A model generated the notes under the pieces. It searched no databases. It was not told the origin of the DNA and worked only from the letters and a program-made list of their open reading frames with translations. Shown here in pieces: positions 9,200-20,617 of a DNA stretch of 64,000 nt; position 1 is the stretch's first letter; each line of letters starts with the position of its first letter. The position numbers and the translations under genes are program-made. This stretch comes from Panonychus citri (Eukaryota; Arthropoda; Arachnida; Trombidiformes; Tetranychidae): the NCBI RefSeq assembly GCF_014898815.1, contig NW_026515509.1, forward strand, positions 1,674,001 to 1,738,000, read 5' to 3'.

Positions 9200-12100
9200 T
9201 CAATCACTATCACTGGAACGTCGTTTGGTTCCTCGATCTCCTTGGTCAACTTTGATGTTGATTTTATATTCCTGATCACATCCCAAATATCCATCCGACA
9301 TGAAATATAAAGTATAAGAGTAATCACCAGGCGAAGGAGCAATAAAGTCCAATTTAACTGTTTGTTTTTGTGCCAAAGTTATCCTTTTGATGGAAATAAG
9401 TGAATTTGATTTTGGTTCACCAATAACAAGCCACCAACCTTCCTCTCGTTTCTATTGATTAATAAACAGAACAAAATAAAACAAAAAATTACTAACGAAT
9501 CTCTTAAAACAATAAAAAGATTAAAACTTTGGATGAAGAAAAAAGTTTTAAAGAATAAACAACAATCAATTCAATTCTTTTCTGTGAAAAACAAATCAAA
9601 AACTCACCTGAGGGAAGAAAGGTGAAATTATTGGTCCAGTTAGTTCATCTTCTCTCTCCAATTGAATTACTACATTAACAGAATCTCCAGAAGATATTGA
9701 ATCTTTATCTAAAACTTCAAAATTCAATTCAATGTTCGGATAACGGTTACAGAAACGAGCTACATCGGCCATCTTAGCATCGTCGAGAAGAAGAAGTTTA
9801 TTCCTATCATCGTCATTTTCAATTAACATGATATCAAAAATGGATTCAACTCCTTTCTCGGTGCATCTTTTGATAATTTCAGAGGTAAAATGAGGTAATT
9901 GTTTGAGGTAAGAATCGCGATTCCAAACAGCCTGAGTAACCATTTGAGCCAATTCCATGGCAGCTAAAGCGGGACTTAGCCAACCATTTGACGAGAGGAC
10001 ATCAACACAAGCTTGAATGAGACGAATTGATTTAGTTAAAATATGCTCGGTGTCAGATTGAAGTTCAGCGGGTAAGGTCATTCGAGATAAGTGAGCTTGG
10101 AACAGTAGATTGGTCTTGAAATGAGGATCCGTGTATTTGGCGTTTTGAATTTTGTTTGGAACTTTAGATGAAAGTTGTCGCAAGATAATGTCTTCTTTAT
10201 GTCGAATAGGAATACTTTATTTCAGTTGCTGAACTAATTATCTCAATAAGTCCTTTGATTTTGGTCTTGTTACTAAGAGATAAACTGAACAGTTCAATTG
10301 TAGAGTAATTGATGTAATAATAGGCAGAAATCATTCCCAGATTAAGAGGTGACACATCGATATCTTCTTCGATGCTGATACATTTCGATTGCTCCAAATC
10401 ATTAAGCGTGTTTTCTACCAGTTCAGATAAACTATCAGAAAGATGCCGATGAGTGACACCTGTTAATCCATAATAATTAGGATTTTGAGTCATTCGTCGA
10501 TACAAAAAGGTCCAAGTTAAATAATCGACTGCATCTTGTTTGTTCTCAATTGTTTTGGTAACAATTTCAGCATTTAAATGATCGTGAAGAAAATGATCAA
10601 GGTGACTTTCAACAGGTAAAGGCTCATAAAGGAACTTTTTGAAATAATCTTTTTTCGCTGCCTGACAAAACAAAACACAAACACCTTGTTCGTTTTTAAG
10701 TGGACGATTGGCCCGCCCGATCATTTGAAGAACTGTTGAAATTGGATAATCCTCATAGGCATGAACTTTTCCATTGTAAATTTGTGTATCCATGATGATC
10801 ACTAAATGAGATTTGATTGTTAAACTGAATGCAAGTGATGCTGAAACCACGACAATCTGAATGGCACCAACATTAAATAGCTCTTCAACAATACGACGAT
10901 CAATTTGATTGGTTCCTTCGTGAAGGAAAGCAACACCATGGACAATAATTTCTTTCAAAGTAAGATCGCTAAGTTTTTCGACGTAATGTTTCATATCCTC
11001 TCCAGAGCAATGTAAGAATCGATTGCGATTATCATCACCAGCAGTGTACATTAGAATATCAATCGCAGTGACTCTTGTTTGTTTCCTTGAAGAAACAAAA
11101 ACAATCACAGGCTCGTTTGGAGAGGAATTGATGATTGATTGGTAAACGGGCTTGGACATGGACATGAGACGAGTGGCATTATGTGTTTGATTGAAACCAC
11201 GAATATGCAGTTCGAGTGGAGTTGGTCGGATGTTTGGATGAAAATTAAAAGTAGCAGATTTACATCCGAGCCATTCAGCAACATCACGAGCGTTGGTTAG
11301 AGATGATGAAAGTGCTACAATACGAATCGGTTTTTCTATCTGCGATGAAATATATCGAGTTCGAGAACAAACAACTTCCAAAATTGGTCCGTCATCTCCT
11401 CCTACTAAATGAAGTTCATCAACGATGAAAAGATTGATATTTTGTACATTTTTACGTTGTTTCCATCGACGAGAAAGAATATCCCAATTTTCGGGTGTAC
11501 TGATTATGATGTTTCCTTTGGCCAATAACTTGAGATCAGCGGCCGTTTCACCGGTGAGCATAACCACATTTTTATTAAGCAATTTACCAAATCTCTGTTT
11601 CCAATTAGCAAAGACTATCTCGGCGAGTTCATGTTTCGGTGTGACATAGACAACTCGTCCGTCTGAGTTGTTAGAAAATAATCTGAGCATCGCAAACTCG
11701 GCACAAACAGTTTTACCTGAACCAGTTGGAGCACCAATGAAAACATTGTCATCATTTTTATTGTACAAAGCATCGAAAACTTGAGTTTGTATTGGGTTGA
11801 AGTACTCATCTTTGTACAACGATTTGTATGCAGGAAATTTGTCGAAAGCTTCGGAAACTTTCTTGGGTTGAAGGTCAAGTAAAGCTGTTGGTGGTAAGTA
11901 TTTCTCTGGAAGAAGTGTATGTCTAAAGGAGATTGGAAAAACTGTTTCGGAGTTTAACCAACGATCTGAAACAACTCGAATAAAATAATGAGGTGGTAAT
12001 GGTTCAGTGAGAGGAACGAAAAATTTGACAATGTGATCATCTTGGGCAAACTTTTGTTTTAAAAGGAAAAACTCGTGATGTAAGATTATCTCTTGGTCAA

Positions 12101-15100
12101 CATCTTCAATGAGAATCCAGAATCCTTCTGATTTACCATGATACTTAACATCCCATTGAAAATCTGGAGTAATTGTTAACTCTACTTTTAAAGTTGCTCG
12201 AGTTATTGGTTGAATATGAACAGTCAAGTCTAGTTTAGGGAAACGATGAACATGATGATGGACAAGCTTCCCGTTCTTTGGGTTTCTTAACAATTCACCA
12301 ATTTCATTAGGCCCAAGGTCATAGAAACGTTCCCATGGAAAGTTCTTTTTCTCCAATTTTTTTATCGCATCGTCAGGAATCTTCTTGAACTGTCTTAAAG
12401 GTGACATTGAGAGCCACATTCGTTTGTCTATCATCTCACACAAAGAGAGAGTTTTATCGGCCAGTTGAGCCCAACCACGATGAAGGACAATCTCATGAAT
12501 GGCTCTCATTAGTCGAGCAGCACTTTGAGAGATATAAACCATGTCCGCCATTAGGGCAAGTCCTTCAAGTCGAAGTTGTGAAATATAAGCCTGAAGAAGG
12601 ACATTCACTTTAGCACTTGGCTCTTCGATACTTTCTTTGACTGGAATTGGAACTCTTTCAATTAATTTCTGCAATTCGAGTTTTTCCTCTTCTCTGATGG
12701 TAATGTTTCTAAATTCGCCAGACAATGAGAAGACACGAAAGAGCTCAATCTCACTGAGCGTCGGTTTTAATAGTTGATTATAAGTGGCCATCGTTTGATG
12801 AGTACAGTAGAAGTGACTTGCTATTCGACCTAATTCAGTTCCTTGGAAGTAACCACGATTTCGATCAAATTTAACTAACCCACTTTTATCAAGCAGGGAT
12901 CCAGCAGTAAATACTAGACTGGATAAATGTCGTTGTAGAGTTGGGTCCTCACTTACATCATCCCCACTGATACCATAAAGAGATGGATTTTTTAACATTC
13001 GTATGTACAAATAAGAGTAGCCAAGCCATTTATTTGCTTCTTTGATACTCCGAATGTTACCTAAAGTGATCTCGGCGTTGAGTAGGTCAGGTAATTTTGA
13101 AACCATTTGACTTTCAATTGGTAGTTGTTGATTTAGAAGAGACAAATAGTATTGAAGTTCACTGTGTTGAGTGATCAGAATACCTACTCCTTCGGAACCA
13201 TATTGAGGTCGACCGGCTCGACCGAGCATCTGAAGTACATCAAGGGCTCCAAGTTCAGCCCATCTTCCTTTATCAGGATTGTAAATTTGAGTTCCTTTGA
13301 TGATCACAGTGTGAGCTGGTAGATTGACACCCCAAGCAAGAGTTGCTGTTGATACGAGAACTTTAATATGACCTTTACCAAATAAATATTCGACCAGGAC
13401 ACGGTCACTTGTACACATACCAGCATGATGGATGCCGAAACCATGACGTAAGAGGTCTTTCAGTTCAAGATTTTTAACTTTATCGGCTCCTTCTTTTAAG
13501 GTTTTCAAGGAAGCTGAACCATCTTCGAGAAATATGTGCAATTTATCATTATCATAAAACATATCTTTCAAAGATCGAGCTGTTTTACCAGTTTCTTTTC
13601 TCGAGTGAACAAAAATTAGAACTTGATTTTTACCCGCTTGTTCTTCCACCTTTTTATAAAGGATTTCGTTCATTAATTGGTATCTCTTTATTGCCTTCTT
13701 TTCAGTGATACCAATAAACTGTTGCTTAAGTGGAACAGGACGGAAACTGTTGTCGAAATAGTGAAGTCCTGTCTTTCGATTGACTCCTAGAAATTCAGCA
13801 ACATCCTCATAATTGGGAAGAGTAGCACTTAGGCCCACAATTCTGATTGTATCCTGAGAGGTCTCTTGATTTCTCAACGGCATTCTGATACGGGCGACCA
13901 AAGTTTCAATAATTGGACCTCGATCATCGTGTAGTAAATGAACTTCATCGAAAATAATAAGACGAACAATTTGTGTGAAACTACGTTCACCGCCTTTTCT
14001 CGTGATAATATCCCATTTTTCTGGTGTACATACAATTATCTGAGTCTCGTTTATTTGTTCACGACTCAGTTGATGATCTCCAGTTAATTCGGCCACTTTA
14101 ATACCATAAGATTCTAACCGGTCACTGAAATTTCGAACCATCTCTTGTACCAATGATCTCATCGGTGCAACATAGATACACTTGAAATCGTCTACGTTAA
14201 TAGTTCCATCGGGATTCACATGTTTACCAATCTCTCTCAACATACACAAAAGAGCGACATTTGTTTTACCAGCTCCAGTAGGAGCACAAATCAACAAGTT
14301 TTCATCTCGTTCCATGGCAGAGGAGTAGACTCTTGATTGAATTCGATTAAGGTGCTTCAATTTAATGAAAGCTGGTCGGGCATAATCAGGTAATTTATCA
14401 ATATGCATAAGATGCTAGAAGAGAGAAAACAAAAATGTTAATTTAAAAGTTAAGAAAACTCAACATGAAGATTGAAATCTCAATATTCGAAACCTTTTGA
14501 TCTTCTTCTTAATATTACCGAATATATTGTGATTCAATATATTTGGGGTAAGCACGAAGATAAATGATTAAGAATTTTGAATAATCTACTCACCTCATTT
14601 TCACCGAAAGGTTTTGGGTTGAGAGATGGAACATGAATCTCTTCATAACCTTTTTCTGTTTTTCTGAATGAACCTTCTGGTAATTGACACCGTTTATTAG
14701 CCATAAAATGAGATCCTTGGGTGAATGCAAGATCTTCAAGGTTTAGCATTTTGACTTTCGAAAGTGGGTTTTTAGTTTCTTTGTCTATTTCGATGTCAGG
14801 AACTTTTTCTCGGCTAGTTGTTCGTTTCTCTCCTTGATCTACTTTACCTGAATCAATTTTCTCGCCAGTACTTTCCAACATGGATAGGTAAGACTTCAAT
14901 TCGGGATCTGAGGCCATTCGTAATCGGAGTCTCGCTTTTTCGTCAGCACTTTGAGAAGAAGCAAGTAAAGTACAATAAAGAATCTTTTGACGATTTTGAC
15001 GAAGAAGTTTGATGAAATCAAACGAATTAAAATCTAAAAGCCTAACTAATTTATTTTCAGCATCTCGATCATCTGAAGCTGTTTTTAAAATATCCATAAC

Positions 15101-16072
15101 CTCAGCTGCTTTCTTTTTGGCCTCAACTGGATCTTTATAACTTTTGTTTAGGTTTCGTTGAAGCCAATAAGCATCGATTTGTATTGGATGTAAAAATTCA
15201 GTCGGTTTAACGACAGGAGCTGAACTTTTCCTACCAGTAGAAGTGTTAAGGTAGGTTGCTTGAAGAGTATCACCTTCACCTGTCTCTTCACCTTCATCGC
15301 CATCATCATCTTCACTGTCGTCTATAACTCCATCGATATCTTCCTCTTCTTCGTCGTTCTCTTCAAGCTGTACGTTGACACCAATAGCGTCTATATCCTG
15401 TTCAGTTGCATTATTTGATTCATCAAGTTTAAAGTCAGTTATTTTACGGCTTAAATTAAATAAAATATTAAACTGCTCTGAAGAAAGCTTACCAAGTAAA
15501 TCACAAATTTCTTTCTGTTTGAGTTTCTCCGTCTTTTCGCTTTTCAAAGAAGCCAATACTTCATCAGCAGCACCACCCAATACATCTCTAGGTTGATCTC
15601 CTAAAATATCATGGATGAACTTCAACAAGGCCTCTAAGGTTTGCCTTGTCTCTGGGGTCTTGGGAGTATATGACATTCCCATTCCTTCAAGATCACTGAC
15701 AATACTATAGCTAAAAGATGAGCCCATATCATACACCGAAGATTTAGCCTTTTTCTTCCGTTTTCTATCCTCTTCTTCCTTACTAACAGAGGGTTTAGAC
15801 CTTTGATTTTTATCTCCCATTCTTGATCCTCCAAGTTTACCAGAAAGAGAGCTAACTACACCAGTAGCCTCATCTCTAGGTCTTTTCTCACTAAGCCTTG
15901 TATCAGCTTGAAGAACCAAATTAGAATTCTGATAAGAAAAAAAAACAAAAGAAAACAAAAAATTATTAAGAAACAATAACATTAAAATCAAATAAAAAAA
16001 ATAAAAGGAAAGAAATGAAAAACTTACCGTTTTGTACCCATATTGTTGAATACGAGCTGCCTCATCGGCCAT
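9200..16072 (-). CDS. SNRNP200: U5 snRNP 200 kDa helicase (Brr2/SNRNP200), frameshifted in this sequence
   Basis: Brr2 unwinds U4/U6 to activate the spliceosome. Minus-strand exons are 16072-16028 (MADEAARIQQYGYKT), 15928-14594, 14414-9608 and 9451-9200, giving about 2146 residues if the frame were whole (human 2136). Seen: a basic/acidic N-terminal region; cassette 1 with APTGAGKT, DEVH, SATLPNYEDV and LGRAGRPQY; a Sec63 unit; cassette 2 with APTGSGKT, DELH and GRANRP; and a second Sec63 unit ending KREEGWWLVIGEPKSNS and SDSD. Cassette 2 is divergent around motif V (SASLAFSLTIKSHLVI), as expected for the non-catalytic cassette. Oddity: exon 3 is 4807 nt, two short of the phase its borders require, and the reading frame breaks at about 10217. 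The relic at 165-973 keeps the two missing bases. This is either an assembly error, a null allele, or true damage. Confidence 0.95.
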
Positions 16073-16303
16073 GATTACTATTGATTATTCACTGGAAACA
16101 ACAGAGTGACAAACAACAATTATGATGTGGTCATAATAGACGATAGATCCAAATGAATTAAGACACAAAAAGAAAAATAATCAATTAAATCAGTAGAAAT
16201 TAAACAACAAAATGATAAAAGACAAAGCCAAGCGAGAGAATTTCAAGTCTTGAACTAATCCTATAAGAGCAAAGAGTAATAAGTAGCTACTCGTACAACT
16301 ATG

Positions 16304-16345
16304 GATTCGATATTATCAGGTGTGAATACCCGATAATATCGAATC
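16304..16345. repeat. Stem-loop with 17-bp arms and 8-nt loop
   Basis: Left arm GATTCGATATTATCAGG (16304-16320), loop TGTGAATA, right arm CCCGATAATATCGAATC (16329-16345). Sixteen of 17 positions pair; the single mismatch is A against C near the loop. It stands alone in the spacer, with no poly-T tract after it. Confidence 0.8.
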
Positions 16346-16599
16346 TTGGTAAGGCTCAAGATACAGTGAGACCTCTCATATTTGGTCAACAAAATTGGTT
16401 CGTAAACAATTAATGTGATTGTTCAAAATAAGAATGAAAAGTATTAACCTGTGTGGAAAAAGTTATTGAACTTTTGCTAAAATCGTAAAATTTTAAAAAC
16501 GAACTGTAAAAATACGAAAATTATTGGAATTATTGTTAATTAACCAATTTATCGATGAAAAAATCTCAATTAGTCAATCAGTTCGGACAATGATGAAAT

Positions 16600-16880
16600 G
16601 TATCAATTTTGAGAACAAACAACTTCCAGAATTAGTCCGTCATCTTCTCCTGTTAAATGTAATTCGATGATTGATATTTTGTACATTTTACGTTGTTTTC
16701 ATCGACGGGAAAGAAAATCCCAATTTTCGAGCGCACTGATGTTTCCTTTTGTTAATAACTTCGGTCATGATTACTATTAACTGGAAACAACTAAATTACA
16801 AACAAAAATTATAATGTGATCGTAATAGAAGTTAGGTCCAAACGAAATAAGATAAAACGAAGAACAAGCACAATTTCATC
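16600..16880 (-). pseudogene. Brr2 chimeric fragment upstream of the Brr2 start
   Basis: Antisense, 16605-16755 matches Brr2 exon 3 around 11365-11525 (the DELH region). At AATAACTTCGGTCATGATTA it switches to the Brr2 start codon and 5' flank (compare 16064-16190). From its ATG only a short frame is open before a stop. The junction and a shared TTTTGT variant tie it to 8120-8155. Confidence 0.8.
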
Positions 16881-17066
16881 AATTAAATCACTATAACAAT
16901 CAAAAAGAAAAGTTTCTTGAAGAAACTACAGATTCGTCGTATTTTTCTTCGGCAGCCAAGAGATGGCGTTCGAAAGAATTTTGGGTCAACCGCGAGTTTT
17001 TAAAATCGACATATGAGTAAATGTGACATTTTATTTTCTTCACTAATTGTGGTTAAAAAAGATAAA

Positions 17067-18308
17067 ATGGTAAATTGTTTTGTTCTTTATTATTTCAATT
17101 CTTATTTCAAACTAATTTTTGTTCTTTTTCTTCTTTGGTTGATCTTTTTTCTAGTTTCAGGTAATTCACCGAGAGGAACAAGCTCACGACGGACCAATTT
17201 GGAGTCTTGGAATCAGCAAAGGATCAAAGGAAAACAATAACAATGAGAATCAATTTATTGTAACCGGTAGTGTCGATGATACTGTTAAAGCCTGGCAATG
17301 GTTTGTAATTAGTTAATTGTGTTCTCTATGAATCAGTGAAATTCTTTTCTGTTTAGTGCTTGCAAACTCTTTATTACTTTGTCCTCATTTTCTTTTCTAA
17401 TTTTGTTCTCTTTTCTTTTGCTTCCCCTCTTTTCTTTTCTCAGGGTTGATGATACGTTCGCATTGAAATATATCTTTGAAGGACACGCTTTGGGTGTCAT
17501 GTCGATCGATATTAACAATGAAGGTAATATCGCCGCTTCCGCTTCACTTGATAGTCATATTAGACTTTGGGATCTCATTTCTGGTAATCAAGTTCAATGT
17601 ATTGACGCTGGACCAGTTGACTCATGGACAATTTGTTTCTCACCTGATTCTAAACTTGTTGCCACTGGTTGTAACTCTAAGGTCAATATGTTTTCCAGTG
17701 AAACGGGTAAATTGGTCACCACCATTGATACTAGCGGTAAATTTACCCTCGCCCTTGCATTTAGTCCCGATGGTAAGACAATCGCCACCGGTGCCATTGA
17801 TGGGATGATACAAATCTTTGATATTGAATCTAAAATGGTCATCAACACATTAGAACCTCATGCGATGCCTGTTAGATCAATCGCCTTTTCGCCCGATGGT
17901 AAATATTTGGCCTCCGCTTCCGATGATTATAACATCAAAATTTTCGAGGTTGACAAAGCAGATCCAATATCAACCCTTTCAGGTCACGGATCGTGGGTGT
18001 TAAATGTCACCTTTTCTCCGGATGGAAAACATTTCGCTTCAAGGTGAGCGTTTGTTTCGTGTTAATTGTTTACGAGATTTTCCGTTCCAGGTGATTTTTT
18101 ATTTTCTATTCTTTTCTATTATTCTATTCTCTTTTTTTCTTCTAGTTCTTCAGACAAAACGGTCAAAATCTGGGAATTGGGTAATAAGGAAGCTCTTCAC
18201 ACTTTCTCTGAACATAAAGATCAAGTTTCGTGCTGCCGTTACAACGCCGATGGAACCAGATTAGTCTCCGTTTCTTTTGACCACAATATTAGCGTTTTCT
18301 CCGTTTAA
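17067..18308 (+). CDS. WDR61: WDR61/Ski8, WD40 subunit of PAF1 and Ski complexes
   Basis: Exons 17067-17069 (just the ATG), 17161-17300, 17444-18043 and 18146-18308 join in frame to 301 residues (human 305). An in-frame ATG at 17013 would add 18 residues; the shorter start fits family length better. Family landmarks: EEQAHDGPIWS near the start, VTGSVDDTVKAWQW, SLDSHIRLWDL, IDAGPVDSWTICFSPDSK, SGKFTLALAFSPDGK, GHGSWVLNVTFSPDGKHF and SDKTVKIWEL. These make a seven-blade propeller. In animals the protein is a scaffold in the PAF1 elongation complex and in the Ski complex that feeds the exosome. Blade order is complete and no defect is visible. It is head to head with Brr2 and converges on RpS27. 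Confidence 0.95.
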
Positions 18309-18774
18309 TTGTTTAATTGATTCCATTTCTTACTTTTTAAAAAAACAACATTCATTTCCTGATGTAATCTCAATGGAAGGAACTCATTTTTTTCAATTCA
18401 ATTAAATTTTTAATCAAATTTAATTTCATAAAGAAAAACCTTAAATGTTTAGTTAATATGTGTGATTTTACAATCAGAAGAATTTGTTAGCAAATTTTTT
18501 TTATTTCGTTTTTTGTTTTTAATCCATAAGTCTTACAGTTGACTATCAACTTGGGTTGTTAGTGAATTGACATGATGACAGACCTTTAAATTAGCTTGAT
18601 TCATGTAAATAAATTTTTATTTCTTCATGAATCTAAACAGAGTTGAAGAGGTTGACCACAAAATATATTGGTTGACCAAACGCAAAATCCTAAAAGAGAG
18701 AGAGAGTGTGTGTGTGTGTACAGTCGACATTTCAATATAACAACTTAAGTGGATAGTCAATTGTAAGTTGAAGT
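18309..18774. other. Convergent 3' region of WDR61 and RpS27
   Basis: AT-rich, no gene. A (GA)n(GT)n microsatellite lies at about 18697-18719. TTTATT at about 18616-18621 is a possible minus-strand poly(A) signal for RpS27. Confidence 0.6.
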
Positions 18775-19498
18775 CTAATAGGGCTTCTTTCTAAACGAAC
18801 AGCCATCCTTTAATCGAGCTTTACCTCCAGTAGATGTACATAAAACTGTAGCGCAACCCTTACACTGTACAGCAGTTTGAGCGTGGCTAAAAACAGTTGT
18901 AATAGTCCAGCAACCTTGAAAATGGTACCAAAGATGAAGTCAAATCAAAGCACCAAGATTGTGTCATGAAAAGAGAATAAAAAAGAAAAACATAATTAGA
19001 AACTTAATTCAAGGTGAGTAAATATCATTAAAGATAAAAATTCATGATTCAGGTTAGATAAGAGCTCAAACGTTTCTCATGTGAGATGATAGAGTCAAAC
19101 CAAACTGAATCAGGCAAAAAAAAGACTGAATCAACACAATAACTTACCAGGGCATTTAACATCCATAAAATAAGAATTAGGGTGTTGAACTAATCGCTTA
19201 AGTTTACATTTCCTTCTTTCTTCATCTGGACTTGGATGTAGTAAATCTCTTGCTAACTGTAAACATAGAAAAAAAAAACCAACAATTAGAATCTCTAAAA
19301 CAAACAACAAAAACTAAAACACATCGATGACCAGGACAAGAAAACACTGATAATATTAACCGACTAACACACAATCAAGAAAAAAAAATACAACCACATC
19401 GTAGAGATAGAGAAATGGTGGTCAATGTGAGAGAGAAAGAGACTTGGGAGAGAAAGTAAATTCCATCAGTAGAAATACTTACAGGCATTTTTAAAGAT
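18775..19498 (-). CDS. RpS27: 40S ribosomal protein S27 (eS27)
   Basis: Three minus-strand exons, 19498-19493 (ATG CCT only), 19256-19148 and 18914-18775, give 84 residues, exactly the family length. The sequence runs MPLARDLLHPSPDEERRK, then LVQHPNSYFMDVKCPGC and TITTVFSHAQTAVQCKGC. The four cysteines CPGC and CKGC form the C4 zinc-binding site. It is a structural protein of the small ribosomal subunit. The first coding exon is six bases long, with the rest of that exon being 5' UTR; an early intron is common in ribosomal protein genes. No defect is seen. Confidence 0.97.
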
Positions 19499-20617
19499 TA
19501 CTAATTTTACACCAATGGTTTTAACACCGAAATTACAAATAAATAAGCTTGATTAACTTAACAACAAATTGAATAGAAATAAAATAATCAAATTCAATTT
19601 AAATTACATTAAACAACTTGTCCAGCTAAACCACAGCTTGAGAAAAAAATGCGAAACATCAATCGGTTTTCTCTTGCTAAAGGTAAACTTCCTTTTCCGT
19701 TTCGTTTCCATGGAAACCGGAGAAGCTCCACCTATGAGAAGTTCATTTTCCGCCAAGTTCGAAATGAAAGAGAAAATTTTGTTTTCCACTTGGTGTTTAT
19801 TTCCATTCAACAGATGGAGCCACTTTGCTAGAATATAAAGGCGGTTCTTGATTCCACTTTGACAGTTTTCCACTTGCAACTAACGTTACATGTTCAACAT
19901 TTATTTTTCTGTTATTTTACCAACAACAACAATCAAACTTTTTTTTCCCTGTTGTTGATTGTGAATGTTTGTGATTTTCCAGTCGCCATCATTATCATTA
20001 TATTCACCACATAATCTTCATCATCAACAATTATTAACTTCAATTTGCAGTTTAAATCATTTAAATCAAATCCGTTATTAGTTTAATCTATTTTTCCTTT
20101 TTTTTCTGTTTGCTCTCTCACTCACTTTTTTCTCCTTCTATTCTCTCGTTCACTTCATCTTGTTAACTCTTTTTCCATTGTTATAATTAAGAGTTTTTTT
20201 TATTCTATTCTCTTTTTTCTTCTCATTTGAAATTTTTGTGTATTTTATTTGATTGTTTTTGTGTATCTTTTTTTTGTGAGACTTTTTCTTCCTCAAATTG
20301 TTCTGTTTTTTTCTCTTTCCCATTTTTGTTTCCCTGTTTCTCGCTCTCTCTCTCTCTCTTTTTCTCTCTTATAGGTTTTGTTTTTATTTCTCTCTGTGTA
20401 TCGTTAGTGAATTTCTCTTGTTTTTTATTTTGTTTATTCTCTTCTACTAATAACTCATCACCTTGTTGGTTAATTTCTCCATCATTTCCACCTTTTTTTA
20501 CCTCTAACTTTTTTTCTACTCTTGCTCTCTCTCTCTCTCTCTTCCCGTGTGTCTTTTTTGTGAGTGTTTTTATCCAACGTTTGACAAACCTTTTTGTTTT
20601 GTTCGTGTAAAAGTATC
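19499..20617. promoter_or_regulatory. Divergent RpS27/ced-6 promoter region and ced-6 5' leader
   Basis: A TATA-like ATATAAAGG is at 19833-19841, directed toward ced-6, so transcription would begin near 19862. The stretch 20080-20590 is strongly pyrimidine-rich, with CT runs near 20341-20365 and 20523-20543, and reads as a long 5' UTR or an intron in it. Several open frames there are low-complexity Ser/Phe/Leu artefacts of the CT bias. Confidence 0.5.

Larger units (their letters stand above)
16073..17066. other. Divergent spacer between Brr2 and WDR61
   Basis: It must hold both promoters. It also contains a strong hairpin (16304-16345) and a second Brr2 chimera (16600-16880). I see no clear TATA box and no other gene. 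Confidence 0.6.

Noticed and set aside
11425..12613. Plus-strand and off-frame ORFs inside Brr2
   Set aside because: Antisense or off-frame shadows of the helicase gene.
14534..16072. Reading Brr2 exons 1-2 as one 512-codon protein
   Set aside because: The middle Phe/Leu-rich stretch (15929-16027) has consensus splice borders, and removing it gives the family N-terminus; the reading past 14594 is intronic.
20227..20610. 127-codon Phe/Ser/Leu-rich ORF before ced-6
   Set aside because: Low-complexity product of a CT-rich 5' leader; no family likeness and a non-ATG-type context.
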